A stretch of DNA of 64,000 bases from Nonomuraea harbinensis (GCF_019396385.1 NZ_JAHKRN010000049.1:1-64000), one strand, 5' to 3'. Shown: positions 32,467 to 41,532, numbered from the stretch's first letter. The notes: generated by a model from the sequence alone, not told the origin. Translations and numbers: made by a program.

Positions 32467-33211
32467 CCAGCGCGTCTGCGCGGTGATCCCGGCGGCCGGG
32501 AGCGGGACCAGGCTCGGCCTCGGCATCCCGAAGATCATGCTGGAGATCGCGGACGGCGTCACCGTGTGGCACCTGCTGCACCGGCGGCTGAGCCCCTGGG
32601 TGGAGCACGTCCACGTGGTGGTCTCCCCCGCCGGCGAGATCCCGTTCCGCCGCCTGGCCGCTGAGGAGATCGAGCGCGGCGCCGTCTCGGTGAGCGTCCA
32701 GGCGCGGCCGACGGGCATGGGTGACGCGATCTTCGGGGCCGTCGCGCACTGGGAGGGGTACGACCGGATCCTGGTGGTCTGGGGTGACCAGGTGAACCTG
32801 TCCCCGGCGACCGTGCGGCAGGTGGTGCGGGATTGCCATGACGGCCTCACCCTCCCGCTGGTGCCGATGCCCGCGCCGTACGTCGAGTACGAGCTGGACG
32901 GGCCGGCCCTGGTCAGGGTGCGGATGTCCCGCGAGGGGGACGACTGCCGGCCCGGCGGGCTCAGCGACGTCGGCGTCTTCTGCCTCGGCACGGACGGGCT
33001 GGCGGAGGCGTGGGCGGGCTACCTGCTCGACGCCGCCCCCGGTGCGGCCACCGGTGAGGTCAACTTCCTGCCGTTCCTGCCGTACCTGTCGCAGGTCCGC
33101 GGCAGGCCGGTGACGGTGGTGCCGGTCACCGACCCCTCCGAGGCCCGCGGCGTCAACACCCCGGACGACCTCGACTTCGCCCGCCAGGCGTTCCAGCGGT
33201 GCCCGGACTGA
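32453..33211 (+). CDS. Sugar-phosphate nucleotidyltransferase (GlmU/MobA-like NTP transferase)
   Basis: A 252-residue protein from ATG 32453. The signature AVIPAAGSGTRLG with PKIMLEIADG is the nucleotide-binding loop of NTP transferases. ILVVWGDQVNLSP supplies the catalytic-metal Asp, and TGEVNFLPFLPYL with PSEARGVNTPDDL matches the GlmU-type uridyltransferase core (VNTPEDL). There is no left-handed beta-helix acetyltransferase domain, so it is only the uridyltransferase half. It should make the nucleotide sugar used by the adjacent glycosyltransferases. Confidence 0.85.
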   Translation: MAVSDQRVCAVIPAAGSGTRLGLGIPKIMLEIADGVTVWHLLHRRLSPWVEHVHVVVSPAGEIPFRRLAAEEIERGAVSVSVQARPTGMGDAIFGAVAHWEGYDRILVVWGDQVNLSPATVRQVVRDCHDGLTLPLVPMPAPYVEYELDGPALVRVRMSREGDDCRPGGLSDVGVFCLGTDGLAEAWAGYLLDAAPGAATGEVNFLPFLPYLSQVRGRPVTVVPVTDPSEARGVNTPDDLDFARQAFQRCPD

Positions 33212-34506
33212 CCCGGCCGCGCCGCTGCCACGTCGTCTGCACCGAGGTCCCGCCGAACGTCGTCGGCGGTCTGGGACGGTACGCCGAGCGGATGCTCCCC
33301 GCCCTGCGCACCGCCGGCGTCCCCATCGAGGTGTACGGCGCGGTAGGCCGGCACACGCGGGCCAGTACCGAACAGACCGGCGACGTCACCCTGCACCGCC
33401 TGCCCACCGCCGGACAGCCCGCCCACCCACACCCACCCAAACCCACCGACCCACGCGAGAACACCCGCCCGCCCGAGGACACCCAGCCGCGTGCGGACGC
33501 CCGTTCGCGTGGGGGTGTCCGGTCGCTGGTCAGGGTTGCCGGGTTGGTCGTTTTCAACGTGCGGGTCGCGGCGCGGATCCTGCGGAGTGGTGGGCGGCGG
33601 TCCGGGGCGGTGGTGGCGGTGCACGACTGGATGGGGTGCATCGCCGGGATCCTGTGCCGGGTGGTCGGGCGGATGCCGGTGGTGTTCCATGTGCACACCT
33701 GTGAGCACAACACCGCACCGGGGGCGCGCCGCACCGCCGTGACCGCCGGCATCACCGCGCTGGAGAACGCGCAGGCCCGGCTGGCGAACCTGATCCTGGT
33801 GCCGAGCGCGGGCATGCGGGACGAGCTGGTGGCGCGCGGCTGGCCGCCGGGGCGGCTGCGGGTCGTGCCGCACGGGTTCGAGGATCCCGAGCTGGTGCGG
33901 CTGGCCGGGCTCTCCCCCGCCGAGCGCGACCGGCTCCGCGCGGAGGTCAGGGCCCGCTACCTGCCCGGCGGCGCCGGAAGGCTGGTCGTCTTCGCCGGTC
34001 GCCTGTCGCCGCACAAGGGCGTGCGCACGCTGATCGAAGCGGTGCCCTTGCTCCGCGACCGCGACGACCTGCGGGTGGTGCTCATCGGCAGCGGCGACGA
34101 CGCGGAGGTGGCCCGGCTGATCGAGCGGGAGGGCGTCGGCGGGCACGTGGTCGCCGGCTACCGGTTCCTGGACCCGCCCGAGGTGTTCGCGCACTTCCTG
34201 GCCGCCGACGTGTGCGCCTTCCCCTCGTCGTACGAGCCGTTCGGGCTGGTCGCCGTGGAGGCGATGGCGCTGGGACGGCCGGTCGTGGTCGGGCCGGGCT
34301 ACTCGCCGGAGGTGGTCGGCGACGGGGCGGTCCGCTGCCGTACCGGAGAGCCGGAGGAACTGGCCGCGACCCTGTCGCGCTGCCTGGACGACCCGGAGCA
34401 CGCGGCCGGGCTCGCCCGGCGCGGCGCCGAGCACGTCCGCGCGCGATACTCCTGGACGCGCACGGCCGAAACCACGCTGGCGGCGTACGCGGAGGTGACC
34501 CCGTGA
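33199..34506 (+). CDS. Family 4 glycosyltransferase (first copy)
   Basis: A 435-residue GT-B enzyme from GTG 33199, inside the tail of the previous gene. The N-lobe opens CTEVPPNVVGGLGRYAERM and includes VVAVHDWMGCIAG and VVFHVHTCEHN. The C-lobe has VVFAGRLSPHKG, VLIGSGDD and the GT4 signature SSYEPFGLVAVEAMALGRPVV. Around residues 75-105 a Pro/Arg-rich low-complexity stretch interrupts the N-lobe; its paralogue at 35768-37006 has a different insert of basic residues there. It overlaps the flippase gene as GTGA. Sugar donor unknown. Confidence 0.88.
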   Translation: MPGLTRPRRCHVVCTEVPPNVVGGLGRYAERMLPALRTAGVPIEVYGAVGRHTRASTEQTGDVTLHRLPTAGQPAHPHPPKPTDPRENTRPPEDTQPRADARSRGGVRSLVRVAGLVVFNVRVAARILRSGGRRSGAVVAVHDWMGCIAGILCRVVGRMPVVFHVHTCEHNTAPGARRTAVTAGITALENAQARLANLILVPSAGMRDELVARGWPPGRLRVVPHGFEDPELVRLAGLSPAERDRLRAEVRARYLPGGAGRLVVFAGRLSPHKGVRTLIEAVPLLRDRDDLRVVLIGSGDDAEVARLIEREGVGGHVVAGYRFLDPPEVFAHFLAADVCAFPSSYEPFGLVAVEAMALGRPVVVGPGYSPEVVGDGAVRCRTGEPEELAATLSRCLDDPEHAAGLARRGAEHVRARYSWTRTAETTLAAYAEVTP

Positions 34507-35771
34507 CGTCCGCGCTCCGCGAGCACGTGGCCAGGTTGGTCGGCGGGCGGGGGTGGGCCGTGTGGCCGACGCTGGTGGGGATCGCCGCCAGCGGGACGGC
34601 GGCGGCGACGACGCTCGTCATCGCCTGGGGGATCGGCGCGGCGGCGTTCGGCCGGTTCACCCTGGTGCTGACGATCGCGTTGATCGTCACCGTCGGCATG
34701 CTGCTCAACCTGAACTACGTCATGTTCCAGGAGCTGCCGAGAGCCGAGCCGCAGGACCGGCCCGCCCTGGTGACGACGGCGCTGTTCACCACGCTGGCGC
34801 TGGGCGGCGGACTGGTCGCCGCCGGGCTGCTGGCCGCCCCGGCGCTGACCCGCCTGCTCGGCGTCGACGTCCGTACGCTCTGCTTCGCGCTGGCGCTGGC
34901 CCTGTCGATGACGGTGAACCAGCTGACCGAGAGCTTCCTGCGCGGGCTGAAGAAGTTCGCGTTCGTGGCGGGGCTCAAGCTCGCCGTCGCCGCCGTCTAC
35001 CTGGCCACGGCCGCCTACTGCCTGCTGGTCGCGGGCATCAGGGACGCCGAGGTCTACCTGGTCGCGCTGATCGTCACGAACGTCGTGTTCGCCCTCGTGG
35101 CCGTGATCGGCTTCGATATCGTCCCGCGCTCCTGGTCCGCGTCCCTGGCGCGCTCACTGCTCCGGCACGGCGCCTACATGAGCGTCATCGCCGCCTTCAC
35201 CGCCGTGCTGTTCGGGGTGGACGTGATCTTCCTCAACCACTGGGCCTCCGGGAGCGACGTCGGCGTCTACTCGATCTACAACGGCTTCCCGAAGAGGCTG
35301 CTCGGCGTGGTGTTCACCGAGGGGATCGGGCTCGTGCTGCTGCCGGTGCTGGCGACGGCCGACAAGGTCGCGGCGCTGCGGCGGATCGGCCGCCTCGCGC
35401 CGGCGATCGCGGTGGCCACCGCCGTCTTCTCCTTCGCCGCGAGCGCGCTGTTCTTCCTGGTGCTGCGCGCGGAGTATCCGTACTCGCCCGGACTGATGGC
35501 GTTGTCCGCGGTGGGGATCGGCGTCCACACGGTGTTCAACCTCTACCTCTTCGCCCTGTCGATGGACGGGGTGCGGGGCGCCAAGGTGCTCATCGCCTGC
35601 CTCGCCGTCGGGTCGCCCCTCGCGCTCGCCTGCCAGGCGGTGTTCATCTCCTGGCAGGGCCTGACCGGGGGCCTGGTGGGGTTCGCACTGACCAATCTCG
35701 TCCTGGTAGCCGTCGTGGCCGTCGCCGCGGCCCGGGTGTACCGGGCCCGTCCTCCGGAGGTCGAACGATGA
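34503..35771 (+). CDS. Polysaccharide flippase-like membrane protein (MOP superfamily)
   Basis: A 422-residue protein from GTG 34503 with about 12 membrane helices. The N-terminus (WPTLVGIAASGTAAATTLV, then WGIGAAAFGRFTLV) resembles Wzx/RfbX-type flippases, in which AxxxGxF/Y is characteristic. Others visible are LRGLKKFAFVAGLKL and HGAYMSVIAAFTAVLFGVDVIFL. Such proteins turn lipid-linked oligosaccharides from the inner to the outer leaflet. It lies between the two GT4 genes, coupled on both sides by four-base overlaps, so it probably exports the product of the enzymes in this operon. Confidence 0.8.
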   Translation: MTSALREHVARLVGGRGWAVWPTLVGIAASGTAAATTLVIAWGIGAAAFGRFTLVLTIALIVTVGMLLNLNYVMFQELPRAEPQDRPALVTTALFTTLALGGGLVAAGLLAAPALTRLLGVDVRTLCFALALALSMTVNQLTESFLRGLKKFAFVAGLKLAVAAVYLATAAYCLLVAGIRDAEVYLVALIVTNVVFALVAVIGFDIVPRSWSASLARSLLRHGAYMSVIAAFTAVLFGVDVIFLNHWASGSDVGVYSIYNGFPKRLLGVVFTEGIGLVLLPVLATADKVAALRRIGRLAPAIAVATAVFSFAASALFFLVLRAEYPYSPGLMALSAVGIGVHTVFNLYLFALSMDGVRGAKVLIACLAVGSPLALACQAVFISWQGLTGGLVGFALTNLVLVAVVAVAAARVYRARPPEVER

Positions 35772-37006
35772 GGGTCGTCCACGTCATCAACCAGTTCCCG
35801 CCCAACATCACCGCGGGGCTCGGCCGCTACGTCGAGGAGATCACGCCGCACCTGGCGCGCGACCTGGAGATGGCCGTGTTCACGCTGAACGACGGGCGCC
35901 TGCCGGTGCACGAGCGGCGCGACGGCGTCACCGTCTACCGGCCGCTCGGCCGCCTGCTCGGCGCGATCAGCCGCCGCCGCAGGCTCAACCGGACGCGCCG
36001 GGCCGAGTTCGTCCTGCTCGCGGTGAACGTCGTGGTGAGCAACTGGCGGTACTTCCTGCGGCTGCGCCGGCTGGCCCCTGGTCAGCGGCCCGACCTGGTC
36101 GCCGTGCACGACTCGACGAACTTCCTGGCCGCCCTGCTGTGCCACTACGTGCTGCGGCTGCCGGTCGTCTTCCACGTACACACCACCGAGTACGGCGTCG
36201 CGCCGCAGCGCAGCATCACCGACCCGGTCGGCGTGTTCGCCGCCCTGGAGCGGTGGCTGGGACGGATCGCCCGCCGGGTCGTGGTCGCCACCCCGGAGGT
36301 GCGCGAGCAGCTCGCCGCCGCCGGGTGGGACCGGGACACGATCGACGTGGTCTGTCTGGGCGGCACGTTCGAACGGCGGCTCGCCGGTGTCGACAGGGCC
36401 GCGCTCCGCTCCGGGGCCGCCGCGCTGCGCGCCCGTCTCGGCATCGCGGACGGCGACCCTGTCCTGCTCTTCGTCGGCCGCGTCGAACGGCAGAAGGGGA
36501 TCTACCAGCTGCTGGAGGCGATGGAGAAGATCGCCGTCGCGCTCCCCCGGCTCCGGCTGGTGATCGTCGGCGAGGGGGACGAGGCCGGGGTCGCGCGGAT
36601 CGTCGCGGACGCCGGGCTGGAGGGGCGCGTCCTCACCTCGGGCGGGTTCGTCGACGTCGCGGCGCTGCTGGAGTACTACGAGCTGGCCGACCTCTGCGTC
36701 TTCCCGTCGCTCTTCGAGCCGTTCGGCCTGGTGGCGACCGAGGCCATGGCTCTGGCCAGGCCGACGATCCTCGGCGACGGGTTCTCCCGGATCTTCCTCG
36801 GCGACCCCGCCGACCCCGCCGTGCGGTACGCGCGAAGCGCCGACCCCGGATCCATCGCCGACGCCGTGATCGACCTCATGGCAGATCCGGTGGCCCGCCG
36901 CGCTCTCGCGGACAGCGGGGAACGGTTCGTCAGGGAGCGGCTGAGCTGGGCCGGGGCCGCGAAGGAGACGATCGCGGTCTACCGGTCCGCACTCGCCCGT
37001 AAGTGA
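35768..37006 (+). CDS. Family 4 glycosyltransferase (second copy)
   Basis: A 412-residue GT-B enzyme from ATG 35768. It opens VVHVINQFPPNITAGLGRYV, has a basic loop SRRRRLNRTRR at about 75-85, VAVHDSTNFLAALL, VVFHVHTTEYG, then the C-lobe with LLFVGRVERQKGIY, VIVGEGDE and FPSLFEPFGLVATEAMALARPT. It is clearly paralogous to the GT4 two genes upstream, so the pair probably arose by duplication and may add related sugars in sequence. It is the last gene of the operon and is convergent with the GH65 gene 27 bases away. No obvious terminator hairpin is seen between them. Confidence 0.88.
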   Translation: MRVVHVINQFPPNITAGLGRYVEEITPHLARDLEMAVFTLNDGRLPVHERRDGVTVYRPLGRLLGAISRRRRLNRTRRAEFVLLAVNVVVSNWRYFLRLRRLAPGQRPDLVAVHDSTNFLAALLCHYVLRLPVVFHVHTTEYGVAPQRSITDPVGVFAALERWLGRIARRVVVATPEVREQLAAAGWDRDTIDVVCLGGTFERRLAGVDRAALRSGAAALRARLGIADGDPVLLFVGRVERQKGIYQLLEAMEKIAVALPRLRLVIVGEGDEAGVARIVADAGLEGRVLTSGGFVDVAALLEYYELADLCVFPSLFEPFGLVATEAMALARPTILGDGFSRIFLGDPADPAVRYARSADPGSIADAVIDLMADPVARRALADSGERFVRERLSWAGAAKETIAVYRSALARK

Positions 37007-37033
37007 GCCGTACTCGCCCGGTGGGGGCGTCTC

Positions 37034-39409
37034 TTACCGGCGTTTGTGCCCCTTGGATTTGGTGTGACGGGCGGCGGGCTCGCGGCCGGGGGGCTGGCGG
37101 GGCTGTCCGTTCGACGGCGGGTGCGGTGGGTTGGGGCGGGCGACCGATTCCCGGTCCAGGCGGATCTGGTCGCCGTGGTGGGTCAGGGTGATCGGCGGGC
37201 CCTCCAGGAGCTCGTAGGTGGTCGTCTCTTCCGTGGCGGTGACGCTCAGCAGGCTGCCGCGGTAGCGCAGGCGGAAGGCGAGCCGGGTGATCTCCGGCGG
37301 CAGCTTCGGGGCGAACCCCAGCCGCCCCTGGCCGGCACGCATCCCGCCGAACCCCGTCACGAGGACGATCCACGCCCCGGCCAGCGAGGCCATGTGGACA
37401 CCGTCGACGGTGTTCTTCTCCAGGTCCTCCAGGTCCATCAGGGCCGCCTCGCCGAGATAGCGGTAGGCCAGGTCGAGGTGCCCCACCTCGGCGGCGATCA
37501 CCGCCTGGGTGCAGGCGGACAGGGACGAGTCGCGGACCGTCAGGGCCTCGTAGTAGGCGAAGTTCCGCGCCTTGTGCTCGGCGGTGAAGGCGTCGCCGCG
37601 CAGGTGCATGGCGAGGACCAGGTCGGCCTGTTTGACCACCTGCTTGCGATAGAGGTCGAAGTAGGGGAAGTGCAGGAGCAGCGGGTACTGGTCGGGCTTG
37701 GTGGCGGCGAAGTCCCACGGCGCGTGCTGGGTGAACGCCTCGTGCTGCGGATGCACGCCCAGGTCCTCGTCGTAGGGGACGGACATCGCGGCGGCGGCGT
37801 CGCGCCAGGCGGTGGTCTCCTCGGCGGTGACGCCGAGCCGCTCGGCCTCGTCGGGATGGCGGGCCGCGGTCTCGGCCGCCACGCGCAGGTTCTGCTGGGC
37901 CATCAGGTTGGTGTAGACGTTGTTGTCGACGACGGCGCTGTATTCGTCGGGGCCGGTGACCCCGTCGATCCGATACCGTCCGGCCGGGTCGTGATGGCCG
38001 AGTGCGCACCACAGCCGGGCCGTGCCGACCAGCAGCGGCAGGCCGGTCTCCCGCTCGAACGACGTGTCATCGGTGGCGTCGACGTACTGGGTGACCGCGT
38101 GCGCGATGTCGGCGTTGACGTGGAACGCCGCGGTGCCGGCCGGCCAGTAGCCCGAACACTCCTCCCCGTGGATGGTCCGCCACGGGAAGGCGGTGCCGTG
38201 CAGCCCCAGCTGGGTGGCGCGGGCCCGCGCCAGCGGGACGATGGACCGGCGCCACGACAGCGCGTCGGCGACGGCTCGCGGATAGGTGTAGGTGAGCACC
38301 GGCAGGACGAAGATCTCGGTGTCCCAGAACGCGTGCCCGTCGTAGCCCGAGCCGGTCAGCCCCTTGGCGGGTATGGGGCGCTCCTCCAGGCGCGCGGCCG
38401 ACTGCAGCAGGTGGAACAGCCCGAAACGGACGGCCTGCTGCACCTCGGGGTCGCCCTCCACCTCGACGTCCGCGCCGTTCCAGAAGTCGTCGAGGAAGCG
38501 CCGCTGGTCGGCGCACAGACCGTCCCACCCGGCCAGCCGGGCGGCGGCGAGCGCCGCGACGACCTGATCGTGCGTGGCGGCCCGCGAACGCCGCACCGAC
38601 CACCCGTAGGAGAAGTACTTGACCAGTCTCAGCGGCCGTCCGGGGGCGAGGTTCGTGGCGACGGTGAGCCGGCTGACATCGCCGCTGCCGTCGGCGTCGA
38701 CCAGGGTGCCGTCCGGCCCGTCGATCTCGTGGCTCATGCCGGCGGCCACCCGTATCCCGCTGACCCGGGTGCGGTGCACCATGATCGCCGGGCCGTTCTT
38801 GTTCGGGACGTTCTCCTCCAGCACCAGCGGCGACCGCAGCCGCGCGGCCGCCCGCGGGTCGTCGTCCGTGGTCTCCTGGGTCTCGTTGGCCACCAGCTCC
38901 GACTGCACGACGACGCGCAACGGCTCGTCGACCGCCTCGACCTCGTACCGGATCGCGGCGACGGCGCGGTGGGTGAAGGACACCAGCCGGGTGGAGGTGA
39001 CCCGCACTCGGGTGCCGGTCGGCGAACTCCACAGGACGGTGCGCGTCAGGGTGCCGGCGCGCAGGTCGAGGACCCGTTCGTGCTCGTGCACCGTCCCGTA
39101 GCGCACGTCGAAGGGCTCGTCGTTGACCAGCAGCCGGATCACCTTGCCGTTGGTCACGTTCACCACCGTCTGCCCGGACTCGGGGTAGCCGTAGCCCGCC
39201 TCCGCGTACGGCAGCGGCCTCAGCTCGTACAGCCCGTTGAGGTAGGTGCCCGGCTCCCCGTGCGGCTCGCCCTCGTCCAGGTTGCCGCGCAGGCCGATGT
39301 GCCCGTTCGACAGCGCGAACACCGACTCGCTCTGCGCCAGCACGTCCAGGTCCAGCCGGCGCTCCCGCACCGACCACGGCTCGATGGCGAACGCGGGATG
39401 CCGGATCAT
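37034..39409 (-). CDS. Glycoside hydrolase family 65 protein (disaccharide phosphorylase)
   Basis: A 791-residue protein, the usual length for maltose, trehalose or kojibiose phosphorylases. The N-terminal beta-sandwich opens ESVFALSNGHIGLRGNLDEG. The (alpha/alpha)6 barrel has AFWDTEIFVLPVLTY, the catalytic region GVTGPDEYSAVVDNNVYTN with the general-acid Glu, VVKQADLVLAM, and KNTVDGVHMASLAGAW. The last 35 residues are a Pro-rich basic tail (ending KSKGHKRR) beyond the family norm. It overlaps the beta-phosphoglucomutase gene as ATGA; together they would take phosphorolysis product beta-glucose-1-phosphate to glucose-6-phosphate. The disaccharide is not certain. Confidence 0.88.
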   Translation of the reverse strand: MIRHPAFAIEPWSVRERRLDLDVLAQSESVFALSNGHIGLRGNLDEGEPHGEPGTYLNGLYELRPLPYAEAGYGYPESGQTVVNVTNGKVIRLLVNDEPFDVRYGTVHEHERVLDLRAGTLTRTVLWSSPTGTRVRVTSTRLVSFTHRAVAAIRYEVEAVDEPLRVVVQSELVANETQETTDDDPRAAARLRSPLVLEENVPNKNGPAIMVHRTRVSGIRVAAGMSHEIDGPDGTLVDADGSGDVSRLTVATNLAPGRPLRLVKYFSYGWSVRRSRAATHDQVVAALAAARLAGWDGLCADQRRFLDDFWNGADVEVEGDPEVQQAVRFGLFHLLQSAARLEERPIPAKGLTGSGYDGHAFWDTEIFVLPVLTYTYPRAVADALSWRRSIVPLARARATQLGLHGTAFPWRTIHGEECSGYWPAGTAAFHVNADIAHAVTQYVDATDDTSFERETGLPLLVGTARLWCALGHHDPAGRYRIDGVTGPDEYSAVVDNNVYTNLMAQQNLRVAAETAARHPDEAERLGVTAEETTAWRDAAAAMSVPYDEDLGVHPQHEAFTQHAPWDFAATKPDQYPLLLHFPYFDLYRKQVVKQADLVLAMHLRGDAFTAEHKARNFAYYEALTVRDSSLSACTQAVIAAEVGHLDLAYRYLGEAALMDLEDLEKNTVDGVHMASLAGAWIVLVTGFGGMRAGQGRLGFAPKLPPEITRLAFRLRYRGSLLSVTATEETTTYELLEGPPITLTHHGDQIRLDRESVARPNPPHPPSNGQPRQPPGREPAARHTKSKGHKRR

Positions 39410-40158
39410 CGCCGGCCCTCCGACTTCAGCAGGTCGGCCAGGTCGCCGACGACGACGTCGGCGCCGTGCTCGCGCAGCGCGTCCGCCTGCCCCTTCCGGT
39501 CGACGCCGACGACGAAGCCGAAACCTCCGGCCCGGCCGGCCGCCACTCCGGCCAGCGCGTCCTCGAACACCGCCGCCTGCGACGGCTTCAGCCCCAGCGC
39601 CTCGGCGCCCGCCACGTACATGTCCGGGGCGGGCTTGCCCGCCAGGTGCCGCTCGCGGGCGACCACCCCGTCGATCCGCGCCTCGAAGTGTCCGGCGATC
39701 CCGGCGGCGGCCAGGATGTGGGCGGCGTTGGCGCTCGACGACACCACCGCCCTGCGCAGCCCCGCCTCCTCGGCGGCCTGCACGTATCGGACGGAGCCGG
39801 GGAACACCTGCACACCGTCCCTGTCGAGTATGGCCTGCACCAGGGCGTTCTTCCGGTTGCTCAACCCGTACAGGGTCTGCGCGTCCTGCGGGTCGTCCGG
39901 CTTGCCCTCCGGGAGGCTGATCCCGCGCGCCTCCAGGAAGCTCCGGGTCCCGTCGAGCCGTTTCTTGCCGTCGACGTAGCGGTCATAGTCGGCCACCGCG
40001 TCGAACGGCACGAAAGGGGTGCCGGTGCGGTCTGCCCGGTCGCGCAGGAAGTCGTCGAACATCGACTTCCACGCGGCGGCGTGCACGGTGGCGGTGCGGG
40101 TGAGCACGCCGTCCATGTCGAACAGGCACCCGCGCACCCCGTCAGGCATCCCCAGCAT
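39406..40158 (-). CDS. Beta-phosphoglucomutase-like HAD protein
   Basis: About 250 residues starting at ATG 40158 (MLGMPDGVRG, with GGGGGG just upstream). HAD motifs: CLFDMDGVLTRTATVHAAAWK (the beta-PGM form, with nucleophile and acid/base Asp), VSSSANAAHIL, AGKPAPDMY, and VFEDALAGVAAG. The cap has DYDRYVDGKKRLDGTRSFL. Coupled to GH65, it fits as the mutase that converts beta-glucose-1-phosphate to glucose-6-phosphate. The open frame continues upstream to 40518 without a stop, into a truncated DUF5990 sequence, so a longer fusion product is possible; the internal start is preferred because it matches the family's normal N-terminus. Confidence 0.82.
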   Translation of the reverse strand: MLGMPDGVRGCLFDMDGVLTRTATVHAAAWKSMFDDFLRDRADRTGTPFVPFDAVADYDRYVDGKKRLDGTRSFLEARGISLPEGKPDDPQDAQTLYGLSNRKNALVQAILDRDGVQVFPGSVRYVQAAEEAGLRRAVVSSSANAAHILAAAGIAGHFEARIDGVVARERHLAGKPAPDMYVAGAEALGLKPSQAAVFEDALAGVAAGRAGGFGFVVGVDRKGQADALREHGADVVVGDLADLLKSEGRR

Positions 40159-40518
40159 GATCCCCCCGATCAGCGCCATGCGGCCCGACCTGCGACTTAC
40201 CCCCTCTCCCGCTCTTGTCACCCGGGCCGGAGACGTCAGGCCGTGGACGGCGGCGGCGTCGTCGGCCGACATCCAGGACAGGTAGACGAACCGGCCGCCC
40301 GGCCCGCCCTGGACGAACGGGCCCCGGAGATCCCAGCCGGTCTCCCCGCGGGTCGCGGTCACTTCCAGCTCCCAGACGGCTGAAGGGGCGTCCGCGGGGA
40401 AGGCGCCCGTCAACTCGCCGGGGCGCGCCCGCCGTTGCACGCCGACGTGGATGTCGCGGGCCCCGGGAAGCCCGCATTCGAGCCCTGGCAGATCGGACGC
40501 CTCGATACGGAGCAGCAT
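40159..40518 (-). pseudogene. DUF5990 fragment in frame with the downstream HAD gene
   Basis: From ATG 40518 the frame reads MLLRIEASDLPG, then HVGVQRRARPGEL and APSAVWELEV, and FVQGGPGGRFVYLSW: the first 85-90 residues of DUF5990. The family's second half (its hydrophobic 'LDAVP' helix and the conserved GLTDA region) is absent. Instead about 30 unrelated residues (TSPARVTRAGEGVSR) lead directly into the HAD start. This looks like a deletion that removed the DUF5990 3' half and joined it in frame. Whether a fused 370-residue protein is made is unclear. Confidence 0.6.
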
Positions 40519-40566
40519 GCCGGCATCATGCCCCGGCCCTACGACAGAACCGGCCCCGCGCCGGCA

Positions 40567-41418
40567 TCAGCCCCGGCACGCGGGGCAACGTCCGCTTTCG
40601 GGCGGCGCGGAGTAACCCTCAGGAAGGAGGAAGGCCAGGATGCGATGGCCTTCCCCGGCGCGCACCGGAGCGAGCGTGGTGATGGTCAGCTGGACGTGAC
40701 GGTCGTCGGCGCCCGTGTGACCCGGCTCGCGGAAGATCATCGGCCTGGACGGGCCCTGCACGAGCAGCTCGGTGCCCCCGGCCCAGAGGCGTTCGGCGTC
40801 GGGGCTCCGCTCGCGGAGGTCGTCCACCACGGCCATCAGCTCGTGGCCGCGCCGTGACCGCATCGCCCGGCCGCGGACCAGCGACATCAGCGCCGTCGCC
40901 TCGCGCTCCCACTCGACCATGACGTGCTTGGAGTGCTCGTGCAGGAAGAACCAGTGGAGGATCGTCCGCTCGCCTTCGGGCATGGCGGTGAAGTCGCAGA
41001 TCCACCGGGCGAACGCGGAGTTCTGGCTCTGGACGTTCCACAACCCGTCGGTCACGTACGCGGGGTGCGGTTCGAGAGCGCTCACCAGGCGGTGCAGGGC
41101 CGGGTCGGGCTCGACGGCGCCGTCAGGCTCGGGAGGAGGGGTGCCGTTCGCCAGATACCACAGGATGCTGCGCTCGTCCTGACCGAGCTGGAGCGCCGAC
41201 GCGATGGCTTCGAGCAGCTCGGCGGTAGGGCGGTGTTCGGCGCCCTGCTCCAGCGCGCTGATGGTGCGGATGGAGTATCCCGTGAGGTACGCCAGGTCCT
41301 CCTGGGTGAGGGAGTCACGGCGGCGGGAACGTCGCGGGGGAAGGCCCACCTGGCTCAGGGTGATCCTGGCGCGGCGCTCGCGCAGGAACTGGCCGAGGAG
41401 TTCGCGGCTCTCGTGCAA
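40567..41418 (-). CDS. XRE-family regulator with MmyB-like ligand-binding domain
   Basis: About 283 residues from TTG 41418, chosen because GGGGGGAG lies at the right distance and the first helix (ESRELLGQFLRERRARI) follows. The N-terminal helix-turn-helix at about 35-75 has LTQEDLAYLTGYSIRTISALEQGAEHRPTAELL. The C-terminal domain (about 105-265) shows MmyB features: HPAYVTDGLWNVQSQNSAF and MPEGERTILHWFFL, plus GHELMAVVDDLRERSPDAERLW. Such proteins are usually divergent from a gene they control; here that is the DUF998 membrane gene at 41533. A direct repeat lies between them. The last residues (GRCPACRG) hold a CxxC. Confidence 0.85.
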   Translation of the reverse strand: MHESRELLGQFLRERRARITLSQVGLPPRRSRRRDSLTQEDLAYLTGYSIRTISALEQGAEHRPTAELLEAIASALQLGQDERSILWYLANGTPPPEPDGAVEPDPALHRLVSALEPHPAYVTDGLWNVQSQNSAFARWICDFTAMPEGERTILHWFFLHEHSKHVMVEWEREATALMSLVRGRAMRSRRGHELMAVVDDLRERSPDAERLWAGGTELLVQGPSRPMIFREPGHTGADDRHVQLTITTLAPVRAGEGHRILAFLLPEGYSAPPESGRCPACRG

Positions 41419-41456
41419 GCGCTCCCCCCTTGCCGCGTCAAGCAGGAAATGGCGTT

Positions 41457-41482
41457 GCCGGTAACGGTATCGCCGGTAACGG
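41457..41482. promoter_or_regulatory. Direct repeat in the divergent XRE/DUF998 intergenic region
   Basis: GCCGGTAACGG occurs at 41457-41467 and again at 41472-41482, a 15-base period. It lies 39 bases before the XRE start and about 50 bases before the DUF998 start, a natural place for the XRE protein to bind both promoters. Confidence 0.4.
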
Positions 41483-41532
41483 CGTCCCGGGAACTCAGTT
41501 TGCCCTGGTGTCTCGGCGACCCCCTGATCAAC

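Noticed and set aside
37046..39979. A 977-codon plus-strand frame
   Set aside because: Shadow of GH65 and the HAD gene; composition is Gly/Val/Arg-rich without domains.
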